64,000 nucleotides of DNA from Xanthocytophaga flava. GTDB taxonomy: Bacteria; Bacteroidota; Bacteroidia; Cytophagales; 172606-1. The notes under the pieces were generated by a model that made no database searches, had not been told where the DNA came from, and saw nothing but the letters and a program-made list of their open reading frames with translations. Location: assembly GCF_030068545.1 (NCBI RefSeq), contig NZ_JASJOR010000036.1, forward strand, positions 24,009-88,008, given 5' to 3'. The position numbers were made by a program, and so were the translations under genes. This document shows, one piece after another, positions 27,677 to 37,601 of this stretch; position 1 is the stretch's first letter, and every line of letters begins with the position of its first letter.

Positions 27677-28528
27677 CTATTTCTTTTTCCGTTCCACCCG
27701 ATACATAGTTCCCTGTTCGTTGCTAATGATAAAATCAGTATCATTAATGTAGGTAAGTGCTTCAGCCTGGCTTCTGGCTAGTTTAATACATTCATAAGGC
27801 TCCTGAAAGAAGTTATTCGGGTTTTTAATGTTAAAAACAAATACCTTTCCATAAGTTAATAATGCCATCTGAGTACCGGAAGGGTTCATATCTGCCGCCG
27901 TTACCATACTTTTTATTTTGACAGTGCTCCGTATCCTGGCAATATGATTTCCTGCTGTAGCAGGTAATACATACATTTTCTCAATTCTATTTCCTCTGTT
28001 TTTGGAGAAAAGATACAGGCTGTCTGCATGCCAGAAAAAGGCTTCGCAATCAAAGTTCCGATCTTCTGGAGCAGGCGGGAACGCTGTTTGATCTTCATAG
28101 GAGAAGCGAATACTGTCTATTTTTTCCGGATGTCGTGGGTTTACTTTAAAGATGGCCAGGTTTTTCCGTCGATTGTTGTTGTTACCAAAATCGCCAATAT
28201 AAATATTGCCTTGAGTGTCATTTGTTATGTCTTCCCAATCATGATTATGAATGCCTTGCAACCGGATTTTCTGCAGAAGTTTACCCTTGTCTGTGACTTG
28301 AAAAATATCAGCAGGAGAACCACCATCATTATGTGTCCAGAGTACTGTAGGAATACTATCGGTGGCAAGTCCGGAACTTTCGCTGATTATTTCAGGAAGC
28401 TGGCCTATTTTTGTAACTTTATAATTACGGGTGCCAGTTTCAAAGCCACTCTCGCGCTTTTCATAGTGACAGTTACAAAGTAAAACTTTAAGGGACAATA
28501 AGAGTGAAATAACTTTATATTTCAGCAT
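27677..28528 (-). CDS. Lipoprotein with beta-propeller-like (SdiA-regulated-type) repeats
   Basis: The 283-residue protein has a hydrophobic start and a weak lipobox (LLCNC). It then shows repeated blades with motifs such as ITNDTQGNIYIGDFGNNN, which suggest a six-bladed propeller like SMP-30 or SdiA-regulated proteins, probably a secreted or surface-bound hydrolase or binding protein. An upstream ATG (28549) would add seven residues before the signal. A divergent transporter gene lies on the other side. Confidence 0.65.
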   Translation of the reverse strand: MLKYKVISLLLSLKVLLCNCHYEKRESGFETGTRNYKVTKIGQLPEIISESSGLATDSIPTVLWTHNDGGSPADIFQVTDKGKLLQKIRLQGIHNHDWEDITNDTQGNIYIGDFGNNNNRRKNLAIFKVNPRHPEKIDSIRFSYEDQTAFPPAPEDRNFDCEAFFWHADSLYLFSKNRGNRIEKMYVLPATAGNHIARIRSTVKIKSMVTAADMNPSGTQMALLTYGKVFVFNIKNPNNFFQEPYECIKLARSQAEALTYINDTDFIISNEQGTMYRVERKKK

Positions 28529-28699
28529 TTTCTCAGATTTAAAACTCACTTGCAGAAATGATTAAATTTTTCAATAAAAGAGATAATAAGAATCGGGTAT
28601 TTTTTATTTTACACCTATTCCAAACAGTTTCTGCTGTATTTATCAAAGCGAATTAACAACTTTGCATTTAACTTTTTATTGTCTGTCTGAACAATTTTT

Positions 28700-29881
28700 A
28701 TGGAGAACCCTCGCGCAGTGCAGCTTCCAATCTATGCTAAGATTACTTTTATACTCATTAGCATTGCCTTATTGTGGATTTTTTTGGTCCAAATGGCAGG
28801 AATGCTGATTCCAATTTGCTTCTCACTTTTATTTGCTTTACTGCTTCATCCCTTATGTGTCCGGCTGGAAACCTGGAGGGTGCCACGTGTACTGGCAATT
28901 ACACTGTGTTTGATTTTACTGGTGATTGTGGTAGTTGGAATACTCATGGGCATAGTAGTTCAGCTTACAGATTTTGCGGATATCTTACCTGATCTGCAAA
29001 AGAAGTTTCTCAAACTTTTTAATGATGCGCAAATCTGGGTACGTACAGAATTTGGTGTTCGAAAAAAAGAACAGGCCGACTGGCTTGAAAAAAATGCCCA
29101 GATGCTCACCGATTCCAGCGGACAAATTGTAGGAAACCTTTTATCTGTTGTGTCCAATGCCTTTACTAATCTGGGACTGGTGCCTGTATATATTTTCTTT
29201 CTATTATACTATAGAAACTTTCTCAGAAAGTTTCTGGATCGTCTTTTTTCGTCTGCTTCAGAAACGCATATTCTGTATATACTCATCAAGGTGCGTGATG
29301 TGGTGCGTAACTATCTGGTAGGGTTAGTGTTTGTGATGTCTATCATTGCTACCTTGAATACCCTGGGATTATTAATTCTGGGTATACAACACGCCTTGTT
29401 TTTCGGTATTCTGGCAGCTCTTCTTAATGTGATTCCTTATATAGGTATTGTGATAGGTTCGATATTACCTATATTAATGGCAATTCTAACCAAAGACTCT
29501 CTCTGGTATGCTGTAGGTGTATCTGCTGTCTTTACCGTTGTGCAGTTTCTGGAAGGTAATTTTATTACTCCCCGTATTGTTGGTTCGAAGGTAAGTGTTA
29601 ACTCCCTGGCAACTGTCATTGCATTGATCATGGGCGGATTATTATGGGGGGCTCCCGGAATGATTCTGGCTATTCCGTTTACAGCTATGTTTAAGGTTGT
29701 TTTTGACAATATTCCAGGTATGGAAGCATGGGGATTCTTGTTGGGCGAAGTGCCTGAAGAACACCTGAAAGTACAAACTGTAATTGTAGAAGCTGTAGAG
29801 GCAGTAAAAGAAGAAGTAGAAGAAATCGTAGAAGACGTAAAAGAGGTAGTTTCCCCTGACCCGAAGAAAGACACTAAGTAG
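28700..29881 (+). CDS. AI-2E family transporter (PerM-like)
   Basis: The 393-residue inner-membrane protein has about 8 helices and the family core (LGIQHALFFGILAALLNVIP, IPYIG, and FLEGNFITPRIVG in the second half). It ends in a charged, Glu/Lys/Val-rich tail of about 35 residues with repeated EAVEAVKEEVEEI-like heptads. The family includes AI-2 exporters and Na+/H+ antiporters, so the substrate cannot be told. Separate unit with a terminator after it. Confidence 0.85.
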   Translation: MENPRAVQLPIYAKITFILISIALLWIFLVQMAGMLIPICFSLLFALLLHPLCVRLETWRVPRVLAITLCLILLVIVVVGILMGIVVQLTDFADILPDLQKKFLKLFNDAQIWVRTEFGVRKKEQADWLEKNAQMLTDSSGQIVGNLLSVVSNAFTNLGLVPVYIFFLLYYRNFLRKFLDRLFSSASETHILYILIKVRDVVRNYLVGLVFVMSIIATLNTLGLLILGIQHALFFGILAALLNVIPYIGIVIGSILPILMAILTKDSLWYAVGVSAVFTVVQFLEGNFITPRIVGSKVSVNSLATVIALIMGGLLWGAPGMILAIPFTAMFKVVFDNIPGMEAWGFLLGEVPEEHLKVQTVIVEAVEAVKEEVEEIVEDVKEVVSPDPKKDTK

Positions 29882-29912
29882 GATTGATAAGCTCAGGAGT
29901 TAAAGATATTTG

Positions 29913-29963
29913 AAATAAAGTCCCTATACTAACTTTTGTGATTGTGTAGGAACTTTATTTTTT
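29913..29963 (+). terminator. Imperfect terminator hairpin
   Basis: Arms 29913-29929 and 29944-29960 pair with a few mismatches, and a T-run follows on the plus strand. It lies between convergent genes. Confidence 0.6.
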
Positions 29964-29971
29964 AGTATGGT

Positions 29972-30985
29972 TTAAAATCCTACTCCTTTTGTTTTTGTTT
30001 TAATCCGACACAAATACATATCAGCTGTGATGTAGAGTGTAGAGCCATCATCACCAAAGGCACAGTTAGCGGTGGCTTCACCTGTATCAATGCGTCCCAG
30101 CAATGTACCTTCAGGGCTCAGTACCATTACTCCTCCTGGGCCTGTAGCAAATAGATTCCCATTTCTGTCTACTTTTAACCCATCCGGAAGACCTTTCATG
30201 GTACTAACATTGGCTGTGGCATCAAAGAATAGTTTGCCTTTACCCAGATTGCCGTCTTTAAGGACAGGATAGGCCATAATAATAGCTTTTTGTGGATCAG
30301 ACTGAGCTACATATAATATCTTTTCATCAGGTGAGAAAGCAAGGCCGTTAGGTCGGGTCAGATCAGAAATCAATAAACTTATCTTTCCATCTGGTGAGAT
30401 TCTGTATACACCACAGATAGATGTCTCACGCGATGGGTCATTTTCCTGATGAGGCAATCCATAGGGAGGATCTGTAAAGTAATAGCTACCATCTGACTTC
30501 TGGACTACGTCATTGGGACTATTAAATCGTTTATCCTGGTAATTATCAGCTAATGTGCGTTTGCCTCCACCAGAAAGAGGCATGAGAGAAACCCGTCGGT
30601 CTCCATGTTCACACGCAATAAGTTCTCCTTTTTGATTGATGGTCATTCCATTGCTGCCAGGTTCATTACTGTATCTGCCTGCTCCTGTATAGCCAGACGG
30701 TTTCAGAAAAGAAGTAATTCCTTCCGCTTCTTTCCATTTGAAGAGTGTATTGGGTGGGATGTCATTAAATAATAGGTAATTCCCTTCTTTTACCCAGACA
30801 GGGCCTTCTGTCCAGACAAATCCGGAAGCCAGTACTTCTATTTTTGCTTCTTTGTCAAGCAGATTGTCAAGTTTGGGGTCTATGCGTACTACTTTGCCAA
30901 TGGTTGGATAATTTGTTTGGGAGAGAGCTGAACCAGCAAGTAGTACACCTGTAACAACAGATAAGAGTTTTTTGAATGGGTACAT
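29972..30985 (-). CDS. SMP-30/gluconolactonase-family protein, secreted
   Basis: The 337-residue protein has a Sec signal (ALSQ cleavage near residue 22). Family motifs of the beta-propeller lactonases follow: WTEGPVW near 58, NGMTINQKGELIACEHGDRR, FNSPNDVV, YFTDPPYG and RPNGLAFSPDEKILY. It probably hydrolyses sugar lactones in the periplasm. Length is as expected. Confidence 0.88.
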   Translation of the reverse strand: MYPFKKLLSVVTGVLLAGSALSQTNYPTIGKVVRIDPKLDNLLDKEAKIEVLASGFVWTEGPVWVKEGNYLLFNDIPPNTLFKWKEAEGITSFLKPSGYTGAGRYSNEPGSNGMTINQKGELIACEHGDRRVSLMPLSGGGKRTLADNYQDKRFNSPNDVVQKSDGSYYFTDPPYGLPHQENDPSRETSICGVYRISPDGKISLLISDLTRPNGLAFSPDEKILYVAQSDPQKAIIMAYPVLKDGNLGKGKLFFDATANVSTMKGLPDGLKVDRNGNLFATGPGGVMVLSPEGTLLGRIDTGEATANCAFGDDGSTLYITADMYLCRIKTKTKGVGF

Positions 30986-31029
30986 GGCGGCAGTTGTATA
31001 AAATTCAAAAACAAAGTGTTGTAAAGGTA

Positions 31030-31569
31030 TTATTGTGGATTCTGTTTTTTAGGTAGTTTTTCCGCCTCAAACATTTTTTTGATATCAGACAGCCCAATAG
31101 AACTTGACGTTTTGAATATTAAGACCAGAACTATATCAATAAATCCTATCCCTATAGCTGCTTTCCAGCCTTCTCCACCATTTTTGATGGCAGATATGGT
31201 AGCAGCCATAAAAAGAAAAGTCGAACCAAAGAAGAATAAATAAAATAAAATCTTGGCAATTGGCTGAAATTCAACAGTAAGAATAATCTTTGTCTGGTTT
31301 TGATATTCTTGTATTTTTCCTGAAAATACCAAAAGCGGCTGATTTCTTCCCCTACTTACTGCTTGCATATAGAAACCATTGGTATAAAACTCACCTTCAT
31401 AGTCTTCTTGTATGGTATATGCTAGATGGGTAAACATGGATGGCGTTGGAGCAGTAGTCTTGTCATAAAATCGCTTCTCCATTTCTTCAGGAGATAACTT
31501 TGTATAAAGGATATGCCTCTCATAAGGAATAAGGAAATAATCTATACGTGATTTAGTGTTCCAGAACAT
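31030..31569 (-). CDS. Hypothetical membrane protein (two helices)
   Basis: I do not recognise this 179-residue protein. It has a soluble N-terminal region of about 100 residues and two hydrophobic segments (about 106-128 and 136-153), then a basic tail. It starts six bases after the stop of the next membrane-protein gene upstream, so the two are probably co-transcribed and may act together. Confidence 0.6.
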   Translation of the reverse strand: MFWNTKSRIDYFLIPYERHILYTKLSPEEMEKRFYDKTTAPTPSMFTHLAYTIQEDYEGEFYTNGFYMQAVSRGRNQPLLVFSGKIQEYQNQTKIILTVEFQPIAKILFYLFFFGSTFLFMAATISAIKNGGEGWKAAIGIGFIDIVLVLIFKTSSSIGLSDIKKMFEAEKLPKKQNPQ

Positions 31570-31574
31570 GTTAT

Positions 31575-32054
31575 TTAATCTGCAAAGTGCATAATCTTTA
31601 CTTCCGGATAGGCTTGGGAAAAAACAGAAATACCTTCATTAAACAGGTGCTCATTCTGGTGAAATTCATCCAGATAGTATTCAATCATAGCACCAAACAT
31701 ATCTATGATGCTGATTTTCATAGAGTAGGTGATTCCTTCGTAGCTATCTTTTTTTCCTTTTCTGTAAAGCTGAATGGTCTTTACAGCATGTGTACTTTGG
31801 TGCAGAACTTCTTTAATACGATTGATGTTGGTGGATATCTGCCGGGTTTTAAATAGCAGAAAGCCTATAAAGACCATATCCAGTACTATAGCAATAAAGA
31901 GATGGGGGGTAGATAATGCATTATCCAGGCCTTTAGCAAGGATGATTCCAGTTGCAAGTAAAGAGGCAATCACTGCCAGACTAAGTAAGATCATTACCTT
32001 ACGTCTGGTTTGGAGATGGTATTTTTCAAAAAAAGCAAAGAGTTCCTGTTTCAT
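31575..32054 (-). CDS. Hypothetical membrane protein (two helices)
   Basis: The 159-residue protein has two membrane segments (about 20-42 and 48-68) followed by a soluble C-terminal domain. No family was recognised. It is the first gene of a tight pair with the gene at 31030-31569, an arrangement that suggests a small complex of unknown role. Confidence 0.6.
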   Translation of the reverse strand: MKQELFAFFEKYHLQTRRKVMILLSLAVIASLLATGIILAKGLDNALSTPHLFIAIVLDMVFIGFLLFKTRQISTNINRIKEVLHQSTHAVKTIQLYRKGKKDSYEGITYSMKISIIDMFGAMIEYYLDEFHQNEHLFNEGISVFSQAYPEVKIMHFAD

Positions 32055-32087
32055 GTAACAATTGTAGTTGGTTTGTATACTTTACAG

Positions 32088-32119
32088 ACCTACTGATGCG
32101 ATTGACAACATCAGTAGGT
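32088..32119 (-). terminator. Possible terminator hairpin before the dipeptidase gene end
   Basis: Arms ACCTACTGATG/CATCAGTAGGT (32088-32098 and 32109-32119) form a perfect 11-bp stem, but there is no T-run, so termination is uncertain. Confidence 0.4.
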
Positions 32120-32138
32120 TAGAGATACTATCAAATAA

Positions 32139-33362
32139 TCAGGATTTTTCAGCACCAGCCTGTACTTTTTTCCATACACGCCATACATTCTGATACATAA
32201 TTTTAGCAATATCTTTTTCTGTGTAACCTCGTTTGAGCAACACATAAATCAGGTTAGGATACTGGGATACATCTTTCAGGCCTGTCGGAAGTGAATCACC
32301 GACACCATCATAGTCAGAACCAATACCTACATAATCCACACCGGCTACCTTGATAACGTGTTCGATATGGTCGGCTACCTTCTCAACATCCGCATACAGC
32401 GTTGGGTTCTGTTTGCGGAATTCTTCTATTACTGGTTTGGCCGCTTCATCACTGAATTTTAGATTCTTTTCAGTCAGTATAGCCTGTAGCTTTTTGCGTT
32501 TCTCGTCTACGTCTAATCTGGCTTTTTCATCCAGAAACGAAGTGCCAAAGTTGATTTGAATCACACCACCCTTTTTAGCCAGGGCTTTGATCATGTCATC
32601 TGACATGTTTCGTTTGAAACCAGGTGTATAGAATCGACAGGAAGAGTGTGAGGCGATACAGGGTACTTTAGATAGTTCAATAGCCTGATAAAAAGAATCA
32701 TCCGAAACATGTGAAATATCTACCATGATACCCACACGGTTCATTTCCTTTACTACATCCTTACCATAAGGACTTAATCCTTTCCAGGTATAGGTACTAT
32801 CATACGATGAATCACAGATATGATTATCTTTACCGTGAGTAAGGGTAATGTAACGGATTCCTTTGTCATAATAATATTTCACATCTTTCAATTCCAGAAT
32901 AGGAGCACCATTTTCCATACCCATTGGAAGAGAAATGAGACCTTTCTTAAAGTTTTCGTCAACTTGTTGTGGTGTACGACCTTCTGCAAATTTATCTGGA
33001 TGGGCTTTGATGATAGCCTGTATCATATCAATCAATGAATCGGCCAGCACTTTTTCATTACCTGTCTTCTGGTAACTGGAAGGGATGTAGATAGACATAA
33101 AAGGGGCAGACAAACCTCCTTTTTTTGCACGTACATAGTCGAAATCCCCTTCTTTAGTTTCTATAGGGATTCCCATGTATTCACGTTCCAGTTTGAACTG
33201 CTTTACTTTCAGGCGGTAGGGGAGATCTACGTGTCCATCTGTCAAAATGTATTTGTGAGCTATCTGATCTGCTTTTTGCCGAAGTTCCTCGTCTGTTGGC
33301 TGTTTCTTTTGTGCGATGGCAGCACAGGATAAAAATAAAAGACCAAGTAAAAGGTTTTTCAT
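32139..33362 (-). CDS. M19 membrane dipeptidase (renal dipeptidase family)
   Basis: The 407-residue metallopeptidase starts with a signal sequence (a Cys at 13 could be a lipobox, or cleavage could be at AIA-Q). The two-zinc site is seen in DGHVDLP (H44, D46), then ISHVSD, IASHSSCR and GIGSDYDGV. It should cleave dipeptides in the periplasm or at the outer face. Length fits the family. It is a single gene with no peptide-transport neighbours. Confidence 0.92.
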   Translation of the reverse strand: MKNLLLGLLFLSCAAIAQKKQPTDEELRQKADQIAHKYILTDGHVDLPYRLKVKQFKLEREYMGIPIETKEGDFDYVRAKKGGLSAPFMSIYIPSSYQKTGNEKVLADSLIDMIQAIIKAHPDKFAEGRTPQQVDENFKKGLISLPMGMENGAPILELKDVKYYYDKGIRYITLTHGKDNHICDSSYDSTYTWKGLSPYGKDVVKEMNRVGIMVDISHVSDDSFYQAIELSKVPCIASHSSCRFYTPGFKRNMSDDMIKALAKKGGVIQINFGTSFLDEKARLDVDEKRKKLQAILTEKNLKFSDEAAKPVIEEFRKQNPTLYADVEKVADHIEHVIKVAGVDYVGIGSDYDGVGDSLPTGLKDVSQYPNLIYVLLKRGYTEKDIAKIMYQNVWRVWKKVQAGAEKS

Positions 33363-33537
33363 CAGGATAAGGTTGTTTGGTTAGGTAAAAGGTATGGCTT
33401 GTCTCCAAAAATAGTAATTTTTGTGAAAAAACGAACTGAAATTTACTTTTCTGCGAAACAAATCATGTCCCAATTCTTATTTGCCCTATGTTTTTGAAAG
33501 TGGTTTGTAAATTTGGCAATAAAAAGTTCTTAGCCCT

Positions 33538-34635
33538 TTATGCATCCCAATGGTACTTTATTCCTGCCATGCGGCGAATTTCGTCAAGTGTCTCAATGAG
33601 GAGAATGGAATCTGCAAAAGTCATAATTGGACTTTCTGTAAGCCCTTTCTGAAGGCAGTCTACTACATGTTGCGCTTCATACTGATACCCGAATCCATCT
33701 ATTTTCTGATTAAATAGCTCTTTCTGAGAGCTCGGAGTATCCAGATAAAACTGTAAGGTTGCTGTTGTGGCATAAAATCTGGAAGTAAGTCGGATGCGGC
33801 CTTTACTACTATGAATGACAGCCTCCGTACCTGTGAAAGAGGCCAGGGTAGAGAAAAGTTGAGAGATCGTATGATTGTCATGTAACAAGGTGATGGCACA
33901 TTGTTCGTCTACGCCAGTAGGAGCAGGTGTCATAATTGCCTGGATAGACTGAGGTTTGCCTAACAGGGAGAGTGCCAGAAATACAGGATAAATGCCAATA
34001 TCCAGTAGTGAACCACCACCCAGATTGGGATCAAACAGGCGCCCTTCCGGATTATAAGGAGGTAAAAATCCAAAATCGGCAATAATAGAACGAATCTCTC
34101 CGATTTGACCCTCCGCAATAAACTGATTCAGTTTTTGAAAGTGGGGGAGAAATTTGGTCCATAACGCTTCCATCAGAAAAACTTTCTTGTCCTGAGCCAG
34201 AGCAATCATTTCTTTTACCTGATGGTTATTAATCGCAAAGGGTTTTTCACAAAGTACAGCCTTACTATGATTGAGGCAGAGTAGGGTGTGTTCATAGTGA
34301 TATACATGAGGTGTTGCAATGTATATCACATCCACTTCCGGATTTTGAACCAGAGCTTCATAGGAATTGTGTTTGTATTTGGCTGGAAACTCTCTTGCAA
34401 AAGCATCTGCTGTTGATTGACTACGTGAGGCGACAGCAATAAGTTGTGCATTGTTCACAAATTGCAGATCAGAGGCAAACTTGCGGGCGATTTTGCCACA
34501 TCCGAGAATACCCCAGCGAATGGTGTTAGGTTGCATACCTGTAGTATAGGAAGGTTTGGAACGATAGATTGGAAAATAAAATCTGAGCTTAAAAATAGCT
34601 GCTTTAAGTTTTTCTTTTATAGAATGAGTGTTCAT
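33538..34635 (-). CDS. Gfo/Idh/MocA-family oxidoreductase
   Basis: The 365-residue NAD(P)-dependent dehydrogenase has the Rossmann start IRWGILGCGKIARKFA (about 39-54), VIYIATPHVYHYEH, and the catalytic CEKPFAIN. Substrate is probably a sugar or inositol. The N-terminus carries an extra basic stretch of about 33 residues; an internal ATG at 34536 may be the real start. It begins 16 bases after the response-regulator gene, so it may be the third gene of that operon. Confidence 0.85.
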   Translation of the reverse strand: MNTHSIKEKLKAAIFKLRFYFPIYRSKPSYTTGMQPNTIRWGILGCGKIARKFASDLQFVNNAQLIAVASRSQSTADAFAREFPAKYKHNSYEALVQNPEVDVIYIATPHVYHYEHTLLCLNHSKAVLCEKPFAINNHQVKEMIALAQDKKVFLMEALWTKFLPHFQKLNQFIAEGQIGEIRSIIADFGFLPPYNPEGRLFDPNLGGGSLLDIGIYPVFLALSLLGKPQSIQAIMTPAPTGVDEQCAITLLHDNHTISQLFSTLASFTGTEAVIHSSKGRIRLTSRFYATTATLQFYLDTPSSQKELFNQKIDGFGYQYEAQHVVDCLQKGLTESPIMTFADSILLIETLDEIRRMAGIKYHWDA

Positions 34636-34651
34636 TAGTTAAAGACAGCTC

Positions 34652-35308
34652 TTAAATTAAATGTAATTGTATAGCAGCCTTGATTAACAAAGCGGTATTC
34701 TTGGCCTCAAATTTCTGCATCAGATTTCTTCGGTGGGTCTCTATTGTAAAGAGACTCAGTTGTAGTTCGTCTGCCATCTCAGGGCTTGTTTTTCCATCTG
34801 AAATCATTTGAAGAATCTGTTTTTCACGTTTGGTAAGAGGTGGGATACTTTTGAGTTGACTGGCAGACGGCTTGGCAATGATCTTCTGGATTTCTTCGCT
34901 GAAGGTAATTTGTCCATTCAAGGCTTCCATGATACAGGTTATGAGTTCAGATGCAGAGGCATTTTTTACTACATACCCACTGGCACCATGGGCAAGCATC
35001 TGCATCACCAGACTTCTGTCATTGTGGTTGCTGAAACCCAGCACATAGGTCTCTGTTGATATATTTTTGATTTCCCGACAAAGCTCAACACCACTAATAT
35101 CCGGTAAGGTAATATCCAGTAAAACCAGATCAATTTTTTTGTCGGTATTTTTCAGATAAGTGATGAAATCCCCTCCCAGGTGATACTCCTGAATTTCCTG
35201 TATGGGCAGATCCCTAATCAGTATTTTTTGTAGCCCTTCAATAACTATGGGATGATCATCTATGATTGCAATGGTGAGTGATGAATTAGTATGCAACATC
35301 AAATTCAA
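34652..35308 (-). CDS. LuxR/NarL-type response regulator
   Basis: The 218-residue regulator has a receiver domain with D17-D18, phospho-acceptor D65 in LVLLDITLPD and K115, then a LuxR helix-turn-helix (LTKREKQILQMISDGKTSPE, about 157-176, onward). It overlaps the end of the histidine-kinase gene, so both are translated together. It should be the partner of that kinase. An ATG three codons later (35299) is also possible. Confidence 0.92.
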   Translation of the reverse strand: MNLMLHTNSSLTIAIIDDHPIVIEGLQKILIRDLPIQEIQEYHLGGDFITYLKNTDKKIDLVLLDITLPDISGVELCREIKNISTETYVLGFSNHNDRSLVMQMLAHGASGYVVKNASASELITCIMEALNGQITFSEEIQKIIAKPSASQLKSIPPLTKREKQILQMISDGKTSPEMADELQLSLFTIETHRRNLMQKFEAKNTALLIKAAIQLHLI

Positions 35309-37295
35309 TATTTATGGTAGTGCCTTCTGACAGTGCAGAAGATATGTCTAATTTACCTTTCAGGTATTCTACTCTGTTTTGAATATTGGTAAGGCCAATT
35401 CCGGATTTCTGTCCCTTGGCAACAGGGTCAAATCCTTGTCCGTTATCTTCCAGTGTAATGAAAAATATGGATTCATTCTGGCTACATTGTACAATGATTT
35501 CAGATGCGTTGGCATGCTTAATTGAATTGGTGAGTAGTTCCTGTACAATACGATAAATATTAACCTGAGTTTCTTTGGGCAATTTCGTGTCAATGTCGAA
35601 GGCTTCAAAAGAGATCTGCGTTTTATCTGTAGTCATTGAGTCACACATATCCCGAAGAGCAGATTCCAAACCTAGCTGCAATAAGGATTCAGGCATCATA
35701 TTTCGGGCTATCCGACGCAATTCATTGGTGGACACATCCAGTTGATTCAGTATCTTATCTAGTTCTGATCCTGAACGACCATCATTACCAGCAATGCGGG
35801 ATAAATTTATCTTTATACCTGCCAGCATGCCTCCCAGTCCATCATGCAGATCAGTAGCTAGTCGTTTCCGTTCTTTTTCCTCACCCTGCATAAGAGCTTG
35901 TGTGAGCTGGATCTGTTGTGTTTGCTTTGTTTCTTTTAATTGTTGCTGGTAGTTTAGTTCTTTCTGTTGGGATAGTTTACGGCTGTTGCGGTATAGAACT
36001 AAAGCAAATAAGGCTGTACTAAGTAGTACCAGACTAGACGCACCCAGCAATCCTGTTAAAAGACGTTGATTCTTTGATTCGAGAGCCGATTTTTCTTTGG
36101 CAGCCTGGAGTACAGCTATTTTCTTTTCATTCTCTGCATTCTTGTACTTAGTCTCCAGTTCTACGATGTCTTTCTGAAATTTAGTCTCATAGAGGCTGTC
36201 ACTAAGGATAATGTATTGTTTTGCCCATTGATAGGCCTTTTGGGTGTCATTTAGTTGGGCATAGGTAGTGTACATTTCTTTATAGTACAGTTTTCTGTCC
36301 TGAATAAGCAATGCAGGGTTTTCTATTAGTTCATTCAATACAAGAACCGCTTTTTTATATTCCTTCTGATTGGACAAAGCTTTGTATTTTGCATGAAAAA
36401 GCCGGTTGAGTGCATGTACTGCTGACAGATACTTTGACAGAGTAATACCTTTATCAAAACTATCGATTGCTCGCTGGTGTTGATTGAGGTGATCAAAATA
36501 GATACCTTCTGCATAATAATAGATCAGATAGAGATTGGAAGCTGGATGTTGTGTCAAGATAGCCTGTGCCTTGTCCAGTACTTCTTTAGCTGCTTTGTAT
36601 TGTTTGAGGTATACATAGTTTTCACCTGCAGTGATATATGTTTCGACCAGCTCTACTTCTCGCAAAGGATTATCTGAGAATGCTTTTTCTTCTGACTGGA
36701 TGGATTGTTGCAGATACGAGGCTGCCTTGTCACGCTGATCAAGATTCATAAAGATAATGCCAATGCCTTTGTAGGCTTTACCCAAGACTATTCCATCACC
36801 TGATTGCTGACTATAAGGGACAGCTTTGTTGACAAAGGCATCCATAGCCCCTTTTTCATCTCCTTTAATCTGTTGTATAATACCATAGGTATGCCATAGT
36901 ACGCCTCTCAGTTTATAGGCTTCTGCATTCTTGAATGGTTGCAGCAGAGAGTCTGCCTTCCGTATATTTTTTTCGAGAGTAAAGATATCTGTAGTGGCAA
37001 ACTGGGAAATTGTCTGATAATAAGAAGAGGCTGCTTTTAGAAATGGATACTTCTGACCCAAACGAGCTCCCTTCTGATAGGCATCATTAGCTTTCTGAAG
37101 ATCGTTGATTCGTCTGTAAAACAGCGAAAGTCTAAAGTATGCAGCTGCCCGCATACTATCTGATTGGGCTTGCTGGGTTTGTTGTTCCAACTGAGAGATA
37201 TAGGCTTTTTCATCACCCAATGAATAAACTACCTGAGAAAAGACCTGAACAGGTATAATACTATATATAACAAGAAGGAAAAGCTTTTTAAACAT
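35286..37295 (-). CDS. Tetratricopeptide sensor histidine kinase (HisKA_3/HATPase)
   Basis: The protein is 669 residues from the second ATG. A signal sequence (to about FSQ, 21) is followed by tetratricopeptide-like repeats (about 40-380) in the periplasm, a coiled coil, one membrane helix (about 412-435), and a cytosolic kinase: phospho-histidine H484 in RLATDLHDGLGG, N-box VQELLTNSIKHA, and the ATP-site motifs DNGQGF and GIGLTNI. This is the NarX/LiaS-type class that pairs with LuxR-type regulators. Its stop lies within the response-regulator gene. Confidence 0.92.
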   Translation of the reverse strand: MFKKLFLLVIYSIIPVQVFSQVVYSLGDEKAYISQLEQQTQQAQSDSMRAAAYFRLSLFYRRINDLQKANDAYQKGARLGQKYPFLKAASSYYQTISQFATTDIFTLEKNIRKADSLLQPFKNAEAYKLRGVLWHTYGIIQQIKGDEKGAMDAFVNKAVPYSQQSGDGIVLGKAYKGIGIIFMNLDQRDKAASYLQQSIQSEEKAFSDNPLREVELVETYITAGENYVYLKQYKAAKEVLDKAQAILTQHPASNLYLIYYYAEGIYFDHLNQHQRAIDSFDKGITLSKYLSAVHALNRLFHAKYKALSNQKEYKKAVLVLNELIENPALLIQDRKLYYKEMYTTYAQLNDTQKAYQWAKQYIILSDSLYETKFQKDIVELETKYKNAENEKKIAVLQAAKEKSALESKNQRLLTGLLGASSLVLLSTALFALVLYRNSRKLSQQKELNYQQQLKETKQTQQIQLTQALMQGEEKERKRLATDLHDGLGGMLAGIKINLSRIAGNDGRSGSELDKILNQLDVSTNELRRIARNMMPESLLQLGLESALRDMCDSMTTDKTQISFEAFDIDTKLPKETQVNIYRIVQELLTNSIKHANASEIIVQCSQNESIFFITLEDNGQGFDPVAKGQKSGIGLTNIQNRVEYLKGKLDISSALSEGTTINIEFDVAY

Positions 37296-37451
37296 AATCA
37301 AAACAAGTGGTTGACGTCTATTGCTTACTCATAGTCATTGAGTAAACTGCATACTTAAACACATAAAAGTAGCTAACCGATTCGGAAAATGTAGTTGAAC
37401 TTTAGAAAAAATACCAGGAAACCAGTAGAAAAAAAACGCATTTTCATGGTA

Positions 37452-37482
37452 TTGACACCCTGTAGAACCCTCTCTAATTTTG
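37452..37482 (+). promoter_or_regulatory. Promoter of lipoprotein operon
   Basis: TTG at 37452-37454, a 20-base spacer, and TAATTTTG at 37475-37482 give an exact Bacteroidota -33/-7 pair. Start of transcription would be near 37489. Confidence 0.65.
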
Positions 37483-37601
37483 TACATATCAATATGTCGT
37501 GAAATATCACGATTGCAAACTCCTCAAATTATGTGTTGCAAAATGAGCACACAAACTATACAGAATACTCTTTTTTCAATCCATTAGTACAAACCATTTA
37601 T

